Positions 13,469 through 22,910 of a stretch of 64,000 nt of DNA are shown here, piece by piece. This stretch comes from Mesaphorura yosii (Eukaryota > Arthropoda > Collembola > Poduromorpha > Tullbergiidae). The first letter of the stretch is position 1; every line of letters begins with the position of its first letter. The notes below the pieces were generated by a model. It searched no databases. It saw nothing but the letters and a program-made list of their open reading frames with translations, and had not been told where the DNA came from. Location: contig WIXG01000039.1 of the NCBI GenBank assembly GCA_009869945.1, forward strand, positions 186,001 through 250,000, written 5' to 3'. The position numbers and the translations under genes were made by a program.

Positions 13469-15807
13469 ATGAAGCGTCAGCTTCTTCCAATTTTGGTCTT
13501 AATTTGCCTCCGGTATTTCAGTTTCTTCGGTGCGGCCAGTGCGGAAGTCATTGAGAAAGTTTTCGACGTTCATTACATCAGTGGTTCGCCTGACGGAGTC
13601 TTTAAGGCAAAAATCCTCGCAATCAACGGCCTCTTTCCCGGCCCGACAATTGAAGCCAAGATTGGAGACATTCTTCGGGTGAAACTCATCAACAATATTC
13701 AAGACGGGCAAAATACAACTATACACTGGCATGGAATTCACCATCAGGGCACGCCTTTTGAAGATGGGACTAGTCAAATCAGTCAGTGCCCGCTGAAGGC
13801 TGGACATCATCAAATCTACGAGTTTCTCCTGAATCAGACAGGGACGTACTGGTGAGTTTTTAAGTTCTGACAATTCCAAGCTTTTCGTGCATTGCAATCT
13901 CCGAACTGAGCTTTAAAATCCGTTGAAAAATCCATCCTGAAAAGCTCTTATGAAAGCATGATACTCAGATAGGCGTTCTGGCATTCAGCTGAGTTGTTCG
14001 TTGGACGGTGATTTTTGTGAATGAAAGGTTTTAATCACTCTCCAAAATGTTCGCCTTTGCCTGGTGCCTGGGAACTTGCGCCATTGTCATCATATAATTT
14101 GCAAAGGGTTCAAGGATCAGGCGGCCAATCGACGCTAAGTGCCTGTTTAAAGTTGTACAACGATTTTTCGAACGTCACGAGATACTCGAGAGTTACATTG
14201 TTGTCCACACAGGAGATAAAGAAATCAATCCAATCAATTAGTCAGCAGTTGCCCTTGTACTTCTGTTCGACAATTAATTGTTTGGGATCAGGAAAAGTCC
14301 AAACCAGCGCAGATTCATCAACACTACTAGGAACCAATTAGGGACAAATATTTTACCAGGCAGGTGAACAATCACTGACGTGCCTCTTACACCAAAATTT
14401 AATTAACCAAACTATTCAGCAAACAAGCCGATCACACGCATTCCGCCGATTGTCTCGCCAGCCTTGATTGATTGATAAGATGATTTTGATGATCATTTTG
14501 TGTTCAGGTATCACGCTCATGTGAACAGTCAATACACAGAAGGGCTTTGGGGTTCACTGATCATTCACAATGAACAGGAACGGTACGAGTACGACGACGA
14601 GATTCTTATCACACTGAACGACTGGTATCTTCGAACAGCTCACGAGAACGAAGCGTGGCATTTATCCCTGATGGCAAGGGGTGTTCCTCCGTATCCAGAC
14701 ACAGGAATGATCAACGGCCGTGGCCGCTACAACTGTACAATTGCAGAAATGCGAAATTTTAACTGCAGCGCAGCCGAGCAGAGGCGACACATATTCAAAG
14801 TCGCACCAGGGAAAACGTACCGAATTCGAGTCATCCACACTGGCAGTTTCGCTCCTTTCAGCTTCTCAATTGACGGCCATAAACTGCATGTCATTGAAAT
14901 GGACGGGATTGACACAATTCGACCTGTCCCGGTAGATGTAGCGGAGCTCGCCGCGGCTCAGCGATACTCCTTCCTAGTCAGAATGGACGCTGATCTCGCA
15001 AATAATCCTGATGGCACGTTCTTGATTCGAGGTTACATGCTGAAAGAAAAGATCATCAACATCAAGAACGAAAACATAAACCCGTACCCCGAGGCTGTGA
15101 TCCGAAATGTCACGGCAGTACTAAAATACCAGTTCAGGCAGGACCCTTCAGACGATTTCCAAACCGAGCCACATGACTTCAACGCTGTTGTTCCAGAGCC
15201 TCCTTCAGAGAACCCCGTGTACCTTGACGAAGACTGGCTGCAGCCAAGCGACGGTGTCCTCGCACCAGCTTACTACGACCAAGAATTTATTCTGTCAGTG
15301 ACATTCTTGGAAGATCACGAAGGAATCCGTCGCGGGTCGTTCAATGCGAGTCCGTTTAAATTGCCTGACCATAAACCGCTGCTATTTTCGCTGGTACAGG
15401 GAGAAGAAATTCCATCGGACGTATTCCCGCTTTACATTCGCTACGGGGATGTTGTACAGGTCGTCATCAACAATCCCTTCTACGGCCCACACCCTTTCCA
15501 TCTGCACGGGTACTCTTTCTGGGTGTTGGGGTCCGGGGAGGCTGAGGAAGGCAACTACGACCCTGGCAAGCACAGCTTGATCTTGAATGGTGCGAAACGC
15601 GATACGGTTATCGTCGAAGAGCTGTCGTGGACCGTCATTCGATTTGTGGCTGACAATCCTGGCTTGTGGACGTTCCACTGTCACAATGACTGGCACAACT
15701 ACTCCGGCATGGCGATGACATTCATTGTTGCACCAGAAATGGTGAGGAAGTTTGAAATCCCAAAAGAAGCCAGACGAGTGTGTCAGATGCATGGGCTGGA
15801 ATTGTAA
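13469..15807 (+). CDS. Secreted laccase / ascorbate-oxidase-like multicopper oxidase
   Basis: Exons 13469-13851 and 14508-15807 (intron 656 nt, splitting a Trp codon) encode 560 residues. Multicopper oxidases couple one-electron oxidation of phenols, ascorbate or metals to reduction of O2 to water. Residues 1-25 are a signal peptide ending GAASA, so it is secreted. Three cupredoxin domains carry all four copper signatures: HWHG at 86-89, WYHAH at 128-132, HPFHLHG at 456-462 and HCHNDWHNYSGM at 518-529. Type 1 copper ligands are H456, C519 and H524 with M529 axial. The protein lacks the Cys-rich N-terminal extension of insect Laccase-2 (about 700 residues). Motif wording such as GTYWYHAHVNSQYTEGLWG and VIRFVADNPGLWTFHCH looks closer to fungal/plant enzymes. 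The substrate cannot be read from sequence. Poly(A) signal AATAAA at 15851-15856. Confidence 0.93.
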
Positions 15808-16107
15808 GGACCGTTGTATTTTTTAATCAGTCGTTTAAACTGTGATTATGAATAAAATAATTTCAAGACGAGATTGTCATTTTATTTCTTAAAATAACTG
15901 CATCTAAAACTTAACATTTGGTTCACATATTAAAACTTAACTTGCCTTAAAATTCATTTTTGATTCTATTCGCACACATTGCACGTCGAGCTCTCAAAGA
16001 GGTTTGTTGTCTTTTGCATATGAAGTTTAAAATTTAAGGCACAACAGACGGACTGATAGCGATTAGAGGTCACTCAAGCCATGCACAAATTGGTTTTTGT
16101 CATAATA

Positions 16108-16358
16108 GAACGTGGACGGGATTTTATTTTGCCAACTTGAAGCACTCACAAATCTACAGTTTCCGACAATGATTTTTTTTAGTTTGGTCTATGTGCTCCC
16201 CAAGACACTTACTACATTTTAGCAGCTAAATACTTAGCTTTGCTAAGTAACACACTCAGTGAACTTCAGAGAAGCGATATTCGTTGGTCTAAAGTTTGAA
16301 TCTTTCGAAACAAGTGAGGAAGAAATAATTTTTGCAAAATAAAATCCCGTTCACCCTG
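16108..16358. mobile_element. 251-bp MITE with 25-nt terminal inverted repeats and TA flanks
   Basis: 16108-16132 and the reverse complement of 16334-16358 match at 21 of 25 positions. The inner 17 bases (ACGGGATTTTATTTTGC) are identical. TA dinucleotides flank both ends, as expected for Tc1/mariner-type target duplication. The interior has no coding frame, so it is a non-autonomous element. It lies between the convergent laccase and Mpv17-like genes. Each terminal repeat contains AATAAA on one strand, and the minus-strand copy at 16123-16128 is the first such hexamer I find downstream of the Mpv17-like stop. Confidence 0.8.
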
Positions 16359-16424
16359 TACCATGATTGAGTTGTCAAAAGCACCTGTAGTTTAGACTAA
16401 ACTATGGAATTCTCTGCCCTCACT

Positions 16425-17227
16425 TCACTTCTTCCTCTTAAAATAGCATAAAATGTTGACCCAAACCAGAGTACAGACGGAAATGTACACGACACGATAT
16501 TGCGGTGGAATAAAACCAAAATTCAAGGCTTGAATTGGAATCCAGAAGCAGCAACTCGTCTAAAGTGACAAAAGTGATGTTAGTCAAAGTACTCTTAAGC
16601 TGATTGAAATAGGCAGCATTTTGAAAAGGTCGGGTGGCTTAAACTCACGGCAAACGTCGGCACAAATTTTTGTCGCAATTCAGCAAAGATATTTGCACGT
16701 CCTTCCATCAGGCTCATTCCAGTGTAAAACATGCCCAAGATAACTGGCGTCATAAGAAATTGGTCCATGATACATTTGCGCACTATGGTTTTTACCGCTG
16801 TTCCCGCGTACTTCCCATCTAGCCATTTGTACCTGTGAGTTCAAAATCAATAAAATGCATTCAATTGCCGGAGTTGAAGAGAATAGCGAACGATGAAACG
16901 AATCGCATTTCAGAGGCGTAACTTACCAATAGAAAAGGGTCGGAGAAATTCCACAGGTTCCAATAACTCCGTACCGTTTTAGAACATCGGTATCGTAAGG
17001 TGGTTCGGGTACGTCAGGATCTCTCTAACAGGTTTTAAAATGTTAATAAAAAAACTGGCTACTGGCTAAGTAGACTAAAAGCACACGTCTTGACTTACCA
17101 AATACTTTTTGAGAATGGTTTGCTGTGAAAATTCGGCAGTTACATACAAAGTTCCATAAATCACAGCATTGCTGACCATGGGGTATGTCTTAAACGTATG
17201 ACGGAAGGCACGACCGATGAACGCCAT
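16425..17227 (-). CDS. Mpv17/PMP22 family membrane protein
   Basis: Four exons on the minus strand, 17227-17099, 17024-16927, 16832-16649 and 16559-16425, close in phase to 181 residues, the usual family size. The family comprises four-helix proteins of the mitochondrial inner membrane or peroxisome (Mpv17, PXMP2, Mpv17L); Mpv17 is thought to form a channel and is needed for mtDNA maintenance. Family hallmarks are visible: an N-terminal FKTYPMVSNAVIYG segment, RYGVIGTCGISPTLFYW, the KCIMDQFLMTPVILG helix, and the C-terminal PIQALNFGFIPPQYRVVY block followed by VWVNILCYFKRKK. An in-frame ATG further upstream (17269) would add 14 residues, but the chosen start matches family N-termini. Which paralogue this is, and so which organelle, is unresolved. 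Convergent with the laccase gene. Confidence 0.88.
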
Positions 17228-19554
17228 GGCAGATCTCCGTGGTCTCCGACCTCGCGTAAAAAGTAGCACCGAATTACTATCGAAATTATGGAGGCCGACA
17301 CGAAATATGTGATTCGTAGTTGATCTTAAAGCTTGTAATTTGGCATCATCACTAGCACATTATTGCTTTGTCAGAATTTATAAACTATAAAATAGCTTGA
17401 CTGAACGAGTCCAATGCAGTATCAACTTTACAAGAGATTAACTTATTAGAAAACTGGATACGGCGCGACTAAAATTGTAAATCTAAAAATAAGTCTGACG
17501 GAACGGGACAACGGGATTGATTGTCTCAAATCACAGATAAACCAATAAGGCAGCGGCGTAAACCTAAAGGGTCGAAGCAAGTAACTTCGACCAAATAATA
17601 CTACAATCTACTAAAAATCAACTTAAAGCTGGTTTCATTTGGTTCAGAAAGAAAAATGAACAACTAAATTCTTAGCGTTCAAATCTCTGAGCACGTGCGT
17701 TGCTGAGAGGATTCTCTTGCGCACGCACTCACCAACCAGAAGCTTACTACTTGCTCTTTGTTGGCAGTTTCAGGCAACAAAGGCGAAAATATCGGAATTG
17801 TGATCCGGAGTACAAAATGCCCACTACCCACTTTACAATTGTAGTCGACTGAAACTGACGGAATTCATCAGATGAATTAGAAGTCCACTGCGCTGCGCAA
17901 TGAGTTACAATAGTCGCTTTAATCAAAATTAATTGATACAAGGTTATGCAACAGCAATTCTGAACCAGCTCGTACAATAGCAAAGTTCCATGTACAAGCG
18001 ATGAAGTACATTTCTGAATATGAAGCTGCACTTTGAGAAGCGTATCAATTATGTAGTAACAGAAATATGGCAGCTAACTGGATTGTGATTGTGGATACAG
18101 CAACAGCATGTTGTCGTTCTCAACTTGTAATTGGAACTGCAGTGCAGTGTGAACTACTTTATTCGTATTTATTAACATTTACGTTCTTAAAACATACTAG
18201 TACAAATCCTGAAATCACAATACGACGATAATAGGCTGAAGGATCTGTTTTACTTTGGACTAATTGGAAGATGCGATGGAATAAAATTGTCAAGTGAAAG
18301 CAATCTTACTTTTATTCATAGCGATTAGAAAAGAAATGCCGTTCCATATTTCTCCAATGCAATAAAGAATAACAACAGAATAGGTAACTATCATCAGGTT
18401 AGTTGTTCCGTCTTCGTGTTTTTCTATGTGTCGGCATTGGGTATTTCTTCCTGGTTTACCAGAGTCCGCTGCACTTCTCTGCACTTCACCGGGCTGGGTT
18501 CACACATTCAGGAGTAACCTCACCTGTTCACGCCACGCTCCTTCACTGTGCCTTGTTCATTGTTGTTCTTCCTCTATCTATGACGACATCCTTCGTGTTT
18601 ATGTTCAGCTCAGGTACTCTGCTGTGCTTATGCCTGAGAGTTCTTCAGCAATTCCCTTGTAAACTGGTAATATCATGAGCACCTCCATTTATCCGATGTT
18701 AATGTACACAGCACAATAATACAGTCAGTGCAAGTGCAGCAATACAACGCACCAGGTAAGCAAATGCAAGAATGCAGGCAAATGCCAATGCCTGAGGTAT
18801 CTCTCGTTTCGATGTCCATACCTGTCCTGAGTCCTGTGCTTCTGACGAATGTTGTGAATTGTGAATCTATGAACTAAAAAATGTTTCGTACCACCTTGAG
18901 CCAGGTTACAATGCATCATCACAACACAGCACATTATTCAATAATACATACGTAGCTGTGCCTTTAACAATTAACCGCGCACAGACATTTTGCGATTTAC
19001 AATTTGTACCTTTGCATATATCCTACGCCCAGAAGATGCACACGAAAAATTAGAATAGTGGGGAGCTGAAGACTACGAATTTGTGATAAAGTCTAGGGTT
19101 TCGGGCTCGGATTCACCTGAAAGGAACCTGGGGCAAGTAAATCACAGTTCAGGTAACTGCAATTGCGTATTCGTATTTCGTATTACGATCACCCAATACG
19201 GAAGCAGCATGGATCAAGCGGATGCCCGATAAGAGTTGCATAGCATTCGTGATAAGCCATTGCTCGTTAATGCGTTATGCGATAACCTGCGCTTTTGGCA
19301 TGTGTCTTGTGCCGTTCTACTGGTTCAATTTCGTTATTATTGTTGATTACTTTGTGTACGTGCTAATACGAATAAGCCAGACAAATTGCAGCTACAGTTG
19401 CATCATTTGGTACGCATGATTTGCAAAATGTAATACAAATTGTGTAAATCTGAACAAATCAAGTATGTCCGGACCATAAAGGATACGAAGACATGATTTG
19501 CACGAAACCGGAAGTCATCTCATTCGACATAAATTCTTTCTTTTGTATTTGCAG
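17228..19554. other. Intergenic interval, no supported gene
   Basis: About 2.3 kb upstream of the Mpv17-like gene and of the phosphatidylinositol transfer region. Open frames are short and have no family resemblance or matching splice sites. It presumably contains the Mpv17-like promoter. No RNA gene or clear repeat was seen. Confidence 0.5.
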
Positions 19555-19848
19555 TCCAAGCCAAAGCGAAATCTAGTTGAGCAGGCAGTCAAAAGCTTTC
19601 ATTCGTCGGGGCGTCGTTCTGAACTGCTGCTGGACACTCTGGACCCCGGACGGATCTTTCTATGGTAATTACGTCGCACATTTCTCGTGCTCCGTATTAG
19701 AAAAAAGTTCACGGGGTTCTACTCCATTGTGTTGTAGTGAGTCAGGCTTAAAAGACGTGCTGTGGAGTGAAGGACCCGCCATCCTGGTGGACAATCAACC
19801 AGATACATGGAATTTCAAGCTTGGAAGTGATAGCCACATTGGTGACAG
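19555..19848 (+). other. Two unassigned candidate exons upstream of the PITP gene
   Basis: 19555-19664 follows a good acceptor (ttttgtatttgcag) and ends at a donor. It reads NLVEQAVKSFHSSGRRSEL and LLLDTLDPGRIFL. 19738-19848 follows gttgtag and ends ACAG|gtgagc, reading DVLWSEGPAILVDNQPDTWN. The two join in phase (72-nt type intron) into about 73 residues. I do not recognise the product. They could be 5' exons of the PITP transcript, the end of another gene, or chance; no start or stop exon could be attached. Confidence 0.25.
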
Positions 19849-20044
19849 GTGAGCCTTAATGACTTAAGGGTCTACCACCTTGAAACTAAAACGTTATACG
19901 CCGCGCACGGTAAAATATCAGTGTAAACTTGCTTGCTTCTGCTACTAGCTCATAAATGCAGCCAATATCAGTCTTGCTTTGCTCTTTGCTTCCTTCCTGA
20001 CCCACTGCGATGCCCGCTGCCAGTGCCTTCAATATTATTCAAGA

Positions 20045-20875
20045 ATGTTGATACAAGAATTCCGTATCGTGATGCCAATGAGTGTTGCCGAGTACCAGAT
20101 CGGTCAGCTGTACAGTGTGGCCTCAGAGAGCCTGGGTCAAACTGGCGGTGGCGAAGGAGTTCAGGTCATCAAGAACGAGCCCTTTGACAATCTCAACCTG
20201 AGCAATGGCTACAAGAGTGGGCAGTACACGCTGAAGATGTATCATCTGTATTCCAAAGTTCCGAAGATAGTTCGCATGCTCATGCCAAAGGGCGCAATGG
20301 AAATCCAAGAAGAAGCGTGGAACGCGTTTCCGTACTGCCGAACGATCGTGACAAACCCAAAATATATGAAGAAAAACTTCACGGTTGTGATAGAATCTTC
20401 CCATATCGAGAACGACCGCGGTGATCGGCCCAACGTGTTCAATTTAACGCCCGATAAGCTGAATATGCGTGAAATCACCAGGATCGACATAGCAAACGAC
20501 TTCATCTCAACGTCTGACTACACCGAAGCGACAGATCCTGCCAAGTATTGTTCGAGTAAGACCGGGCGTGGTCCGCTGTACGGAAACTGGATCGCAAAAT
20601 GCCAGCCGCCGTTCATGACCTGCTACAAACTGGTATACGCCGAATTCAAGTGGATGGGCCTGCAGAATAAAGTCGAAAGCATGATCATAAAGACACAGCT
20701 CCGACTTTTTCTGACGTTTCACCGGAAAATATTTTGTTGGATGGACGAATGGTACGGAATGACCCTGGAAGATGTACGAAAGTACGAAGAACGAATTGCA
20801 GCTGAACTCCGAGACGCGCTCACGACTGGTCAAGTGCGGGGAATGAAATCGGACGAGCAATTCTACAAAAGTTAA
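20045..20875 (+). CDS. PITPN: Class I phosphatidylinositol transfer protein (PITP alpha/beta type)
   Basis: A single uninterrupted frame of 276 residues, close to the 270-residue class I PITPs. These cytosolic START-like proteins carry one phosphatidylinositol or phosphatidylcholine molecule between membranes and supply PI to kinases at the Golgi, plasma membrane or cleavage furrow (vibrator/giotto in flies). The N-terminus MLIQEFRIVMP, the block SVAEYQIGQLYSVASES, GGGEGVQVIKNEPFD, YCRTIVTNP, the loop KTGRGPL near residue 185 and FKWMGLQNKVE follow the family closely. The C-terminus ends VRGMKSDEQFYKS, so it lacks the FFAT and DDHD regions of class IIA RdgB proteins. Unlike nearly every neighbour it has no intron in the coding region. 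Poly(A) signal at 20927-20932. The start matches the family N-terminus exactly. Confidence 0.93.
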   Translation: MLIQEFRIVMPMSVAEYQIGQLYSVASESLGQTGGGEGVQVIKNEPFDNLNLSNGYKSGQYTLKMYHLYSKVPKIVRMLMPKGAMEIQEEAWNAFPYCRTIVTNPKYMKKNFTVVIESSHIENDRGDRPNVFNLTPDKLNMREITRIDIANDFISTSDYTEATDPAKYCSSKTGRGPLYGNWIAKCQPPFMTCYKLVYAEFKWMGLQNKVESMIIKTQLRLFLTFHRKIFCWMDEWYGMTLEDVRKYEERIAAELRDALTTGQVRGMKSDEQFYKS

Positions 20876-20926
20876 CCTACAAAATTAATACTCGAATTTG
20901 AATAACATCATGTCCTGGATCATGTA

Positions 20927-20932
20927 AATAAA
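20927..20932 (+). terminator. Poly(A) signal of the PITP gene
   Basis: AATAAA 52 nt after the PITP stop codon. Confidence 0.6.
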
Positions 20933-22910
20933 TGCGCCTAGTTTGCTTTAAACTTGCTTGCTTGCTTTTTAGTGCAAAGTCGGAGGTATTGGATTTCTTT
21001 TGGGACTCGTATCGTGTTGCACGTTCAGAATCCAGACGCAAACTTTGTATTTTATGAGTGAAATCTGATCTTAGCCCTGGCTCATATTTCCACATGCTTT
21101 AAGCTTTGCTTGCTATTCGTAAATATATGGTGGTGAAAACAGAATCTGTCCGTATGCACGCTAAATGGAACGCCTGCAACCTGCCGGGGAATTAATTTTC
21201 GTCCCTTCTGACTTCCTGCTTTATCGACTCAGTACAGCAGCGGTGTAAAATGCGAATAAACATTCACTCTCACATTGTCGAGGTTGGAATTCCACGATGT
21301 AGGCGTTGAATTAGTCGTGATGTCGTAAATAATGGGGTGTACATGAACAAATTCCACAAAAGCTTGGGACAAGCAATGAGAACCGTTTTATTCTGACAAG
21401 TACGGCTGCAAGTGCGAATGCAGATACTAGTTAATTAGTTCTTAATTGTAGAGGCAGTGCTGGTGTCGGTGCGATGGCCTGCTAGTTCTTGTAGACTGTG
21501 AAGCCAATTCCATTCTCTCGATAGTTCAATAAAACAGTTTCATCATATAAGGTAGAGTGCTCCACTTCGGTTTGAAATCCAGAACGGGAAGAGTTGTTTA
21601 GCATTGGCAGAACAGATGTAAGACAGTACAGTGAAAGATTTCAAACTGTGTAGCCTTTCTCCAGAGCTTCTGCTTTCGACCGGAAGTAAGTAATTACACG
21701 TACAGCTGCTGCTGTGATTCCTGTCCTTAACTTGGGATTTCCGATTCCCATCCATTTGAAGCATAACACATGGAATTTGTCCCACTTTTCTCTTCCTGCC
21801 ATCCTTTTGTCCTTTCCGCCACATCGTGCGGTTTGCTGGGCAATGCAGTTTGTGCCCACAATCAATTGACGTTCGGTACAAATTATGAGACACTCGAAAG
21901 AAAGAGCTGGGACATCAAAAATTTATGTGCTGTGGCTTGTGGCCTGTTGCAAATCGATACTTCGATAAACAAAATCAATAAATTAGACCACTTAAACTTA
22001 AACAAAAGTGCTTTTGTTTCTACTTTCTTGCTATTTGGTAAGTGCTGTGCTGGAATTGTTTCGGTTTACTTTACTGCTACTGCATGACCTTCATGGGTTA
22101 AGTAAATGTTGCGACTTAACCACAGTCGAATAGCTAAATACGCCGTAGTTGGATTGCTTGACTCGGTGCTTTTGCTTTTGATTTGTGTGCTCGCCTTACA
22201 TTGCATTGCAAATCCATTAAGTTCCCGGCCGCAGACATAAAAAAGTCGTAAAATTGATTTAAGTATGCATTCAAAAAAGTCAGTCAGCAGCGCGACCTGA
22301 ACCATTTGTCTGAACCAAGCGCGATCATTAAGAGCTGCTATAATTAGAGCTTCTGCTGTGTCTTTGCTTTTGTTTATTCGTATTCCATCCAGGCTCGTGG
22401 CTCGTGAGGTTCGTGATCGTGCTTTTAAGCATTTTGACAAAACACCGTGCAGGAATCTGTTCTATTAATCTTTCTTCCTTCTTTACAGATGCAGCTGCAG
22501 ATGTTTCACTGAACACTGAACCGAAACTGAACTTGAAGATCCCTCGAGCCTCGTTACCGTCCCGTCCAGACGACGCACAAGAACGCACGCACCGCAGCCA
22601 CACGGCACCAGCTTGATCCTCTTCAGATTCATTTCGCAGCGCCACGCATTAAAATCCGGATTTCCGGAACCTTCGCCTTTTAATTGCCTACAGACGGAAG
22701 AGGAGAACAGCCCAGCTTCATCTTGATTTTTGATGCACCAGCCGCGAGCAGCTTGCTCCCTTCCGTAATCCAAGTCGGAGTCCCGTAAAAGCACCCTGAA
22801 AGCAGTCTGTTTTCGGTAATATTGTGCATATGTTTTGGTCTCCGTCTTGCCCTTCGCCTTGCAACGTAACTAAACACGTGCGCCGGCACTGCACATAACC
22901 TGAATTCAAC
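20933..22910. other. Intergenic interval before the Rab11-FIP gene
   Basis: About 2 kb without a supported gene. Several overlapping open frames at 22.3-23.1 kb on the minus strand are antisense shadows around the start of the next gene. It should contain the Rab11-FIP promoter and 5' UTR. No element can be named. Confidence 0.5.

Noticed and set aside
21055-21080. Shared word AAATCTGATCTTA with 31.03 kb as a dispersed repeat
   Set aside because: A 13-base match is expected many times by chance in a 64-kb window, and the flanks do not align.
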